A program made the position numbers and the translations under genes. From NCBI GenBank assembly GCA_030452775.1, contig JAKDLQ010000129.1, positions 1-6,539 on the forward strand: a DNA stretch of 6,539 nt. The letters are read 5' to 3'. Position 1 is the first letter of the stretch; every line of letters begins with the position of its first letter. The stretch is from Micrococcales bacterium. Its GTDB lineage: Bacteria > Actinomycetota > Actinomycetes > Actinomycetales > Dermatophilaceae. The notes under the pieces are model-generated. The model made no database searches and had not been told where the DNA came from. It saw only the letters and a list, made by a program, of their open reading frames with translations. This document shows positions 1 through 5,493 of the stretch, piece after piece.

Positions 1-1325
1 TTTCGCTCGGGGGTTCCTCCGGCGGTGCTGGCCACCGCGATGGCAACGGCGACGGCCGCAGCGACAGCGGGGGCCTGAGAGGCGACCGAGCCGATCGTCG
101 CAACCAGACCCGATGGCTCTACCGGTGGCGTCGGCGCAGCCGGTGCGCCACTTGCCGCTCCACCGGATGCGGCGTCGCCACCGGACGAGGTAGCGCCGCC
201 GGATGAGGTGGCGCTGCCGGACACGGTGCTGCCACCGGGCAGGGTGCCGGCACCGGAGGAGACACCTTCGGCCGACGCGGCCCCGGCACCTTTAGAGGTG
301 TTGGCGGCGGCCGCGACCCCAGCTGCCACACCGGCACCGGCCGCGACACCCGCGGCCGCAGCGCCACCGGCACCACCACCAGCGCCACCAGCGCCGCCGA
401 CACCACCGGTCTGGCCCGTCGTTGATCCCGCGGAGGCCCCCCCGGCCGAGCCCTGTGTCCCGTCGGCGGCTTGGCTCCCTTGCGAGGAGGTGAGACTCAC
501 GAGTGCGCCGCCGGTGAGGAAGCCGGGGGAACTCACTCCGGCCAGGAAGATGATCGGTGCCAGCAGGACCGGGAAGCGCTCGTCGATGACGCGCAGGTCG
601 GCGGCCAGCGTCGCCGCGTGGCTGCATGCGGCCACGTGGCTGGCGACCCGCTCGTTCTGGCGCTTCGGCAGCCGGCCCTGCACGTGCGCGCCGAGGTGCT
701 CGATGGTCCAGCGGCACTCGGCGCTGTCTGCCGCCTCGATGCCCCGACCGGCATACGCATCGAGGTAGCGGGAGCGCAAGGCAACCCGGGCCCTCGAGGC
801 CGCAGCGCTGACGGTGTTCGGGCTCATCCCGAGCGTTGGAGCGATGACCCGAGGGGCTGCCCCCTCGACCGTGGAGTGCCACAGCAGGCGCTGGTCCCGC
901 TCGGACAGTCCCCGGAATGCCGTCCGGACCAGGTCGGCATCGATGACGTCGGCATCGAAGTCCTCGATGACCGGAGCAGTCAGGCCCTCGAGGTCCTCCT
1001 CCGGCGCCGGGACGACCTTGAGATCGCGGCGGGCCCCGTCGACAGCGACCGTCTTGACGGCAGAGAGGAAGTACGAGCGGAAGTTGTGAGTCGGGCCTTG
1101 ACCCTGCTGGATCAGCCCGAAGACCCGGGCCGATGCCTCGGACACGACGTCCTCGGCGGCAGCCCGGCCGCGGAAGCGATGGGCCACGGCATAGGCGGAC
1201 GGCAGCTGCCGGCGCCACAACTCGGCGTAGGCCTCGGCCGAGCCGTCTCGCGCTTGACCCAGCAGGTACTCGTCAGCAGCCGACGACCACGCGTCGCTCG
1301 ACCACAGGGTCGTATCGACTGACAT
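1..1325 (-). CDS. ECF-type sigma factor with fused anti-sigma-like domain and Gly/Ala/Ser-rich tail (partial, C-terminus beyond left edge)
   Basis: About 441 codons are present and the frame is still open at base 1. The ATG at 1323-1325 is preceded by GGAGGA (1331-1336), well placed as a ribosome binding site. Residues about 28-100 look like sigma region 2, ending in a D-V-V-S-E-A stretch and a V-D-G-A-R-R end. Residues about 131-187 look like region 4, with the helix-turn-helix around M167-SPNTVS. Residues 204-245 resemble the zf-HC2 helix of anti-sigma factors (L-G-A-H-V-Q-G-R-L-P). They have C204, H230 and C234, but A237 stands where the second Cys of HxxxCxxC is expected. A hydrophobic stretch (253-270), a Gly/Ala/Ser-rich region (about 282-400) and an Ala/Val-rich possible membrane helix (about 414-434) follow. 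The inferred role is a sigma factor held by its own membrane-linked C-terminus. Actinobacterial ECF groups with fused C-terminal anti-sigma-like domains are known; I cannot assign the group. No gene symbol is recognised. Confidence 0.87.
   Translation of the reverse strand, partial: MSVDTTLWSSDAWSSAADEYLLGQARDGSAEAYAELWRRQLPSAYAVAHRFRGRAAAEDVVSEASARVFGLIQQGQGPTHNFRSYFLSAVKTVAVDGARRDLKVVPAPEEDLEGLTAPVIEDFDADVIDADLVRTAFRGLSERDQRLLWHSTVEGAAPRVIAPTLGMSPNTVSAAASRARVALRSRYLDAYAGRGIEAADSAECRWTIEHLGAHVQGRLPKRQNERVASHVAACSHAATLAADLRVIDERFPVLLAPIIFLAGVSSPGFLTGGALVSLTSSQGSQAADGTQGSAGGASAGSTTGQTGGVGGAGGAGGGAGGAAAAGVAAGAGVAAGVAAAANTSKGAGAASAEGVSSGAGTLPGGSTVSGSATSSGGATSSGGDAASGGAASGAPAAPTPPVEPSGLVATIGSVASQAPAVAAAVAVAIAVASTAGGTPER
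144..212 (-). repeat. Degenerate 18-bp (six-codon) tandem repeat in the sigma factor tail
   Basis: Residues about 372-394 of the sigma protein read as successive six-residue units: ATSSGG, ATSSGG, DAASGG, then a partial AASG. At the DNA level each unit is about 18 bases around a TCCGGYGG core. Such repeats can change length by slippage without a frame change. The role is unknown; a flexible linker or wall-spanning segment is plausible given the hydrophobic stretches on either side. Confidence 0.6.
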
Positions 1326-1387
1326 CGCGCTCCTCCGGACCGGACAACACCTACCAGTGTGTCAAGCAACCGGGGGGCGTGTCGACT

Positions 1388-1397
1388 TAACGCGTTA
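1388..1397. promoter_or_regulatory. 10-bp perfect palindrome upstream of the sigma gene
   Basis: TAACGCGTTA is a perfect palindrome in an A/T-richer patch 63 bases upstream of the sigma start codon. It lies just downstream (in transcription order) of the 1405-1449 hairpin. It could be a repressor or activator site, but a 10-bp palindrome alone is weak evidence and no bound factor can be named. Confidence 0.25.
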
Positions 1398-1404
1398 TGC
1401 GAGA

Positions 1405-1449
1405 TCGCCCTTCCGGATGGTCCCCCCACGAAACCACCCGAAAGGGCGA
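1405..1449 (-). other. 20-bp RNA hairpin in the tam-sigma gap (terminator or structured leader)
   Basis: Arms 1405-1424 and 1430-1449 enclose a 5-base loop. Sixteen positions are Watson-Crick pairs. The four others (1413/1441, 1417/1437, 1422/1432, 1423/1431) are A-C clashes on the plus strand but G-U pairs in minus-strand RNA, so the structure belongs to the minus-strand transcript. No T-run follows, so it is not a classical intrinsic terminator. U-less hairpin terminators have been proposed for actinobacteria. It sits 80 bases before the sigma start, so it could end the tam transcript or be part of the sigma leader. Confidence 0.6.
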
Positions 1450-1462
1450 GCGCCGGCGACGC

Positions 1463-1512
1463 ACGCCCGTCGGACATCCACACCCCTGACTCGCGGATGT
1501 CCGATCGGGCAT
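1463..1512 (-). other. Second 20-bp RNA hairpin in the tam-sigma gap
   Basis: Arms 1463-1482 and 1492-1512 pair with one bulged base (1505) and a 9-base loop (1483-1491). The core is GGACATCC / GGATGTCC. The three non-Watson-Crick positions (1464/1511, 1480/1494, 1482/1492) are again G-U only in minus-strand RNA. It lies 13 bases upstream of the 1405-1449 hairpin in transcription order, making a tandem pair. No T-run follows. A tandem terminator for tam or a structured leader for the sigma gene are both possible. Confidence 0.55.
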
Positions 1513-1555
1513 CGTCAGTGGTAAGACGTGGAGGGTGACGGATCGTGACGACCTT

Positions 1556-1581
1556 TTCGGAGAATCTTCAACTTCTCGGAA
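1556..1581. repeat. A/T-richer imperfect inverted repeat after tam
   Basis: TTCGGAGAA and TTCTCGGAA face each other across 8 bases and match at 8 of 9 positions. An overlapping perfect CTCGG / CCGAG pair spans 1575-1593. The patch is clearly richer in A/T than its surroundings and lies 43 bases past the tam stop codon. It may be an operator or a weak hairpin at the tam 3' end; the sequence does not decide. Confidence 0.3.
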
Positions 1582-1610
1582 ATCTCTCCCGAGTCCCTGT
1601 CGGATCGCCG

Positions 1611-1631
1611 GGTCAGGTGGGGGTCAGGTGG
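1611..1631. repeat. Tandem duplication across the tam stop codon
   Basis: The 10-mer GGTCAGGTGG occurs at 1611-1620 and again at 1622-1631, separated by one G. The tam stop codon (1624-1626) is in the second copy. It looks like a small slippage duplication with no obvious function. Confidence 0.5.
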
Positions 1632-2448
1632 CAGCGGCGCGGGCGACGGCGAAGGTCCGTGCGAAGGGGAAGAGCACCCCGAAGGCTCGCCGCGGATAGG
1701 CCTTCTCCAGCTCCCGCTCGTAGTCGCCGAGGAACGCCTCCCGTTCCTCGGCTCCCGTCAGCACGCCGAGGACCGGCCGGAGGCCGGTGCCGCGGACCCA
1801 TTCGAGCACGGGGTGGCGCCCCTGCGGATCCGCGTCAAGCACGTGGAGGTACGTCGTGGCCCAGACGTCCACGGTGGGCGTGACCTCGAGGAGGAGCGCC
1901 GCATACGCCTCGGGATCAGCGACGGTCGCCGCTCGATCGAGTCCCGGCCACAGTTCGCCCGCCCGGGGATGACGCGCGGCCACCTCGCGCATCAGCCGAT
2001 GTGACGGCGCCGCGAAGTTGGCCGGCACCTGCATCGCGAAGGTGCCACCCGGCGCGAGCCTCTCGATCCACGCGGGGATGAGGCGCCGATGCGTCGGCAC
2101 CCACTGCAGCGCCGCGTTGCTCACGATGACCTCGACCGGCTCACCCGCGGCGACGGCGTCCCAGTCCTCGATCCGGGCCTGGACCCACTCGATCCGGCTG
2201 TCCGAGTCGAGTGCGCGGGCACGCTCGAGCATCTCCGCAGAGCTGTCGACACCGATGATGCGTGCCCCGGGCCAGCGCCCGGCCAGGCTCCGGGTCAGCC
2301 CACCCGGTCCACATCCGAGATCGACGACGAGGCGCGGCGAGTCGTTCGGCACCCGGGCCATCAGGTCGTGGAACGGGCGCCCCCGCTCGTCGCCGAAGCG
2401 GCCGTACTGGCCCGGATCCCAGGCTGCGTCCTCGGTGCGTCCGCCCAT
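1624..2448 (-). CDS. tam: Trans-aconitate 2-methyltransferase
   Basis: This 274-residue SAM-dependent class I methyltransferase is expected to methylate trans-aconitate, a by-product that inhibits the citric acid cycle enzyme aconitase, in the cytosol. The N-terminus (W10-D-P-G-Q-Y, then R-x-R-P-F) matches the W-N-P-x-x-Y and R-S-R-P pattern of E. coli Tam. SAM-binding motif I is D43-LGCGPG and the acidic residue after strand 2 is D68. S-N-A-A-L-Q-W (110-116) matches the family's A-N-A-S-L-Q-W, and near the C-terminus W-V-x-x-T-G-L-R-P is shared with Tam. Length is close to the family's roughly 250 residues. The ATG at 2446-2448 is chosen because homology begins just after it. Its ribosome binding site (GGCGGG) is weak and close. 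A promoter lies at 2486-2514, so tam is probably its own unit. The exact substrate is inferred from similarity; a related small-acid methyltransferase remains possible. Confidence 0.88.
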   Translation of the reverse strand: MGGRTEDAAWDPGQYGRFGDERGRPFHDLMARVPNDSPRLVVDLGCGPGGLTRSLAGRWPGARIIGVDSSAEMLERARALDSDSRIEWVQARIEDWDAVAAGEPVEVIVSNAALQWVPTHRRLIPAWIERLAPGGTFAMQVPANFAAPSHRLMREVAARHPRAGELWPGLDRAATVADPEAYAALLLEVTPTVDVWATTYLHVLDADPQGRHPVLEWVRGTGLRPVLGVLTGAEEREAFLGDYERELEKAYPRRAFGVLFPFARTFAVARAAAT

Positions 2449-2485
2449 GATCCCGCCATTCTGTCGATGTCACGGCTCCTGGCCG

Positions 2486-2514
2486 AGACTAGGGTCGGAC
2501 GACGGTGCTGTCAT
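2486..2514 (-). promoter_or_regulatory. Sigma-70-type promoter for tam, with two small palindromes
   Basis: On the minus strand ATGACA (2509-2514, five of six to TTGACA) is followed after exactly 17 bases by TAGTCT (2486-2491, fitting TAnnnT). The start of transcription would be near 2479, giving a leader of about 30 bases. Two short palindromes flank the -35: GTCG-GA-CGAC (2494-2503, within the spacer) and GTCGG-C-CCGAC (2517-2527, just upstream). Their placement would suit a repressor site, but this is inference. Confidence 0.6.
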
Positions 2515-2550
2515 GAGTCGGCCCGACCGTGAGCGCTCCTTCGGGACCTG

Positions 2551-2565
2551 CCGGCCACCGGCCGG
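2551..2565 (-). terminator. Possible U-less hairpin in the gap after the ABC-F gene
   Basis: CCGGCC and GGCCGG pair perfectly around a 3-base loop, 62 bases past the ABC-F stop codon and before the tam promoter. There is no T-run, and short GC palindromes are common in DNA of this composition, so the call is weak. The rest of the gap (2449-2627) holds only the tam promoter. Confidence 0.25.
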
Positions 2566-2627
2566 GCCCGGCTCGCGATGCTCTTGCGCCACTGGAGTCT
2601 CCCGGCGGCTGACCGATCGCCTGAGGT

Positions 2628-4466
2628 TCACTCGGCGAGCTCGGCCGTCTCCAGCCATTCGTGCTCGACCTGCTCGCGCTCCGTGATGAGCTCCGCCAGC
2701 GACGCGGTGAGTTCGGCCAGCGCAGCGGGATCTGTTGCCTGCCGGGCCATCTCGTCATGCAGCCGTGCCTCGCGCTCGCCCAGCCGGCTCAGCTGGCGCT
2801 CGAGGCGCGCCATCGCCTTGCGTGCCTCACGCTGCTGCGCCGGGGTGACGTTCGGGGCCACCGACTCCACCGCAGGAGAAGCCGGCCGTATGCCGCTGGG
2901 CTCGCTCTGCGGCATACGGCTGCGTTGGAGTGGGGAGTCCTGACGCAACCGCAGGTACTGCTCGACGCCGCCCGGTAGGTCGCGCACCCGGCCGTCGCCG
3001 AGGAGGGCGAGCTGATGATCGGCGACCCGTTCGAGCAGGTAGCGGTCGTGGGAGACGACGACGAGGGTGCCCGCCCATCCGTCGAGGACGTCCTCGAGGG
3101 AGGCCAGGGTCTCGATGTCCAGGTCGTTGGTCGGCTCGTCGAGCAGCAGGACGTTGGGCTCCGTGAGCAGCAGGCGGGTCAGCTGCAGCCGACGGCGCTC
3201 GCCGCCGCTGAGGTCGCCGACCCGCGAACGCTGCCGGCCACCGGGGAATCCCAGTCTCGTCGCGAGCTGGCTGGCGCTGATCTCCTTGCCGCCCAGGGAG
3301 GTCCACTGCTTGACCTCTTCGATGGCCTCGATCACGCGCCACGTCTCGTAGCGGCCGAGCTCCGCCACTTCCTGGGTCAGGTGCGCGATCGCAACGGTCT
3401 TGCCGACCTTGCGGCGTCCGCTCGCCAGCGCCACCTCGCCGCCGAGGACGCCGAGCAGCGTCGACTTGCCGGAGCCGTTGACCCCGATGATCCCGACCCG
3501 CTCTCCCGGCGCGAGGCGCAGCGTCACCCGGTCGAGGATGGTGCGGTCCCCGAGCACGACGGTGACCTCCTCGAGATCGAGGACATCCTTGCCGAGACGC
3601 CGGGCGGCGAACGAGGCCAGCTCCACGGAGTCGCGCGCGGGAGGCTCGTCGGCGATGAGCTCGTTGGCCGCGTCGATCCGGAACTTGGGCTTGCTCGTGC
3701 GAGCGGGCGGCCCGCGCCGGAGCCAGGCCAGCTCCTTGCGCATGAGGTTGGCTCGCCGATCGGCGAGCACACCGGCGAGGCGGTCGCGCTCGGCTTTGGC
3801 GAGGACATAGGCCGCGTAGCCACCCTCATAGGCGCTCACGGTGCCGCCGCCGACCTCCCACGTGCGGGTCGCGTAGGCGTCGAGGAACCACCGGTCATGC
3901 GTGACGGCGACCGTGGCATTGCCGGGCCGGGGGCGGGTAGCCGCGAGGTGGTGGGCCAGCCAGGCGATGCCCTCGACGTCGAGATGGTTGGTCGGCTCGT
4001 CGAGCAACAGCAGCTCCGGGTCGTCCACCAGGAGGCGGGCGAGGGCGAGACGGCGGCGCTCACCTCCGGATTTCGGCCCGACCAGGGTGTCGAGGCCGCC
4101 CATCGCCTCGCCGTCGAGGCCGCCGAGCAGCCCAGCGAGGACGTCGCGGATGCGGGGGTCGCCGGCCCAGGCGTGCTCCGCCCTGTCCCCGAGGACCGCC
4201 GCCCGGACAGTCTGCGCCGGGTCGAGCGTGTCCTGCTGCGCGAGCATCCCGATGCGTATGCCGTCCACGCCGCCCTGCTTGGAGACGCGCCCCTCGTCGG
4301 GCTCCTGCAGTCCGGCGATGACGCGCAGCAGGGTCGACTTGCCCCCGCCATTGGCCCCGACGACGCCGATGCGTTCGCCCGTAAGGACCCCGATCGACAG
4401 GTCGTCGAGGACACGGGTGGTGCCGAGGACGAGCGAGACACGCTCGAGGGAGACGAGGTTGGCCAT
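2628..4466 (-). CDS. ABC-F family ATPase, Uup-like (612 aa)
   Basis: Two ATP-binding cassettes occur in one soluble chain with no membrane segments, which defines the ABC-F family; its members act on ribosomes or in DNA transactions rather than as transporters. Cassette 1 has Walker A G37-ANGGGKST, signature K132-SGGE, Walker B ending D156-E157 and switch H190. Cassette 2 has Walker A G328-VNGSGKST, signature L419-SGGE and Walker B D443-E444. The inter-domain linker (about 215-292) holds K-E-L-A-W-L-R-R-G, like the Uup linker. Residues about 546-612 form a charged coiled coil such as the Uup C-terminal domain. The start at 4464-4466 is chosen because homology begins at once (M-A-N-L-V-S-L-E) and GGAAGG lies at 4472-4477; an open frame further upstream overlaps ispE and is not coding. 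It follows ispE by 85 bases. Exact function (translation factor, DNA-junction role or antibiotic protection) cannot be told. Confidence 0.92.
   Translation of the reverse strand: MANLVSLERVSLVLGTTRVLDDLSIGVLTGERIGVVGANGGGKSTLLRVIAGLQEPDEGRVSKQGGVDGIRIGMLAQQDTLDPAQTVRAAVLGDRAEHAWAGDPRIRDVLAGLLGGLDGEAMGGLDTLVGPKSGGERRRLALARLLVDDPELLLLDEPTNHLDVEGIAWLAHHLAATRPRPGNATVAVTHDRWFLDAYATRTWEVGGGTVSAYEGGYAAYVLAKAERDRLAGVLADRRANLMRKELAWLRRGPPARTSKPKFRIDAANELIADEPPARDSVELASFAARRLGKDVLDLEEVTVVLGDRTILDRVTLRLAPGERVGIIGVNGSGKSTLLGVLGGEVALASGRRKVGKTVAIAHLTQEVAELGRYETWRVIEAIEEVKQWTSLGGKEISASQLATRLGFPGGRQRSRVGDLSGGERRRLQLTRLLLTEPNVLLLDEPTNDLDIETLASLEDVLDGWAGTLVVVSHDRYLLERVADHQLALLGDGRVRDLPGGVEQYLRLRQDSPLQRSRMPQSEPSGIRPASPAVESVAPNVTPAQQREARKAMARLERQLSRLGEREARLHDEMARQATDPAALAELTASLAELITEREQVEHEWLETAELAE
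2885..2920. repeat. Perfect 12-bp inverted repeat inside the ABC-F gene
   Basis: GCCGTATGCCGC (2885-2896) and GCGGCATACGGC (2909-2920) are perfect reverse complements across 12 bases. They fall at about residues 516-527, the poorly conserved Pro/Ser-rich segment between cassette 2 and the C-terminal coiled coil. Both arms contain the recurring GCATAC word, and one forces a rare ATA isoleucine codon. It may be a small inserted repeat or a hairpin in the mRNA. Confidence 0.6.
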
Positions 4467-4492
4467 CGGTGCCTTCCGGGGGTAATTCCTGT

Positions 4493-4540
4493 GACTCGAT
4501 GTATCTGCGCGCCGCATACGACGCGCAGATACATCGAATC
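4493..4540 (-). terminator. 22-bp hairpin between ispE and the ABC-F gene
   Basis: A perfect 16-bp inverted repeat (TCGATGTATCTGCGCG at 4496-4511, complement at 4522-4537) extends on both sides to 22 pairs. The two non-Watson-Crick positions (4495/4538 and 4512/4521) are G-U only in minus-strand RNA. The loop is UAUG. It begins 11 bases past the ispE stop and ends 26 bases before the ABC-F start, leaving almost no room for a separate promoter. No T-run follows. It may be a U-less terminator or attenuator, or a 3'-end stabiliser or processing site that separates ispE and ABC-F expression; that choice is inference. Confidence 0.6.
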
Positions 4541-4551
4541 GCGGTCGAGGG

Positions 4552-5484
4552 TCAGTCGGGGCGCGGGACCGCGACGACCTGCGCTCCGTGGACCGGGCCC
4601 TTGGCTCGGCGTAGGTCACGGCTGAGGTCGGAGGCCGCCAGCGAGACGGACAGGTCCAGGGCCGCCTCGCGGCTGTCGGTGACGAACGCGACCGTCGGTC
4701 CCGAACCCGACACGACAGCGCCGAGCGCCCCGAACTCGACACCCGCATCGCGAAGCTCGCGCAGCCCAGGGCGCAGGGAGAACACAGCCGGCTCGAGATC
4801 GTTGTGCAGGGCAGCACCGAGCGCCTTGGGGTCGCCGGCGCGCAGGGCGGTCATCAGCTGCGCCCCGACCTGGGGGGCCGGGGCATCGTCCCGTAGCCGG
4901 TCGCACTCGGCATAGACGCTCGGCGTGGACAGACCGGTGTCACTGATCGCGAAGACCCAGTGCACCCGGCCGCGCGCGAGCGCCGGGGCCAGTTGCTCCC
5001 CGCGTCCCGTGCCGATGGCAGTGCCTCCGAGGAGGGGGAAGGGAGCGTCGCTGCCGAGCTCCGCAGCGAGCAGAAGCAGGTCCTCACGCTCGAGGCCCAG
5101 CCCCCAGAGCTGGTCGCAGGCGAGCAGTGTGGCAGCCGCGTCGGCCGAACCGCCGGCCATCCCCCCGGCGACCGGGATGTCCTTGTCGATGCGCACCGAC
5201 AGCGCCTCCGTGATCTGGAAGCGATCGGCGAGGAGACGGGCCGCGCGCAGCGCGAGGTTGCTGTCGTCGGTGGGGATGAGGGCGGCATACGATCCCGACG
5301 GGACAACCTGCCAGTCGTCCCACCGCGCCACCGATACCTCGTCGTAGAGGGACACGGCCTGCAGGACCGTCGCGAGGTCGTGGTAGCCGTCCGGCCGGCG
5401 CGGCCCGACCCGCAGATCGAGGTTGACCTTGGCCGGGACGCGCACGGTCACCGCCTCGGGCGGTGTCACGGCCATAGTCCCCAT
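4552..5484 (-). CDS. ispE: 4-diphosphocytidyl-2-C-methyl-D-erythritol kinase
   Basis: This 310-residue GHMP kinase phosphorylates the 2-hydroxyl of CDP-methylerythritol with ATP, a step of the non-mevalonate (MEP) pathway that makes isoprenoid precursors for quinones, carotenoids and the cell-wall lipid carrier. The N-terminal P-A-K19-V-N21-L and D32-G-Y-H are the substrate-site signatures. The ATP loop P104-VAGGMAGGSADAAATL is the GHMP motif 2. S145-D146-A-P-F supplies the catalytic Asp, and S259-GSGPT is motif 3. Length is typical for actinobacteria. It starts 9 bases after the rsmA stop, with an AGGG 7 bases before the ATG at 5482-5484, so it is probably co-transcribed with rsmA. An in-frame ATG three codons later (5473-5475) is an alternative start with poorer spacing. 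No odd residues are seen. Confidence 0.96.
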   Translation of the reverse strand: MGTMAVTPPEAVTVRVPAKVNLDLRVGPRRPDGYHDLATVLQAVSLYDEVSVARWDDWQVVPSGSYAALIPTDDSNLALRAARLLADRFQITEALSVRIDKDIPVAGGMAGGSADAAATLLACDQLWGLGLEREDLLLLAAELGSDAPFPLLGGTAIGTGRGEQLAPALARGRVHWVFAISDTGLSTPSVYAECDRLRDDAPAPQVGAQLMTALRAGDPKALGAALHNDLEPAVFSLRPGLRELRDAGVEFGALGAVVSGSGPTVAFVTDSREAALDLSVSLAASDLSRDLRRAKGPVHGAQVVAVPRPD

Positions 5485-5493
5485 ACCGACACC

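Noticed and set aside
471..1322. 283-codon plus-strand open frame opposite the sigma gene, and the 308-codon minus-strand frame at 292-1218
   Set aside because: Both lie in other frames of a region where the sigma factor frame carries recognisable region 2, region 4 and anti-sigma-like motifs; their products are composition-driven.
1360..1365. TTGACA on the minus strand as a -35 for the sigma gene
   Set aside because: At 17 bases downstream the hexamer is CGGTCC, and transcription would begin inside the ribosome binding site. No acceptable -10 is present, so the sigma promoter remains unidentified.
1112..1483. 123-codon minus-strand frame starting at 1483
   Set aside because: It overlaps the sigma N-terminus in another frame, runs through both hairpin arms near 1405-1449 and has no recognisable domain.
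1545..1883. Plus-strand small ORF starting GTG at 1545 with a GGAGGG at 1530-1535
   Set aside because: The ribosome binding site is good, but the first codons (CTT, AAT, CAA, TTT) are unlike coding DNA here, and the rest runs antisense into tam as Arg-rich noise.
3015..4625. 536-codon plus-strand open frame opposite the ABC-F gene
   Set aside because: Its codons mirror the minus-strand gene in a high-GC frame, its product resembles no family, and both ATPase cassettes are clearly read on the minus strand.
4467..4817. Upstream extension of the ABC-F frame to an ATG at 4815-4817
   Set aside because: It would overlap ispE by about 266 bases and read through the hairpin; the extra 117 residues look random, and homology begins at the 4466 start with a ribosome binding site.
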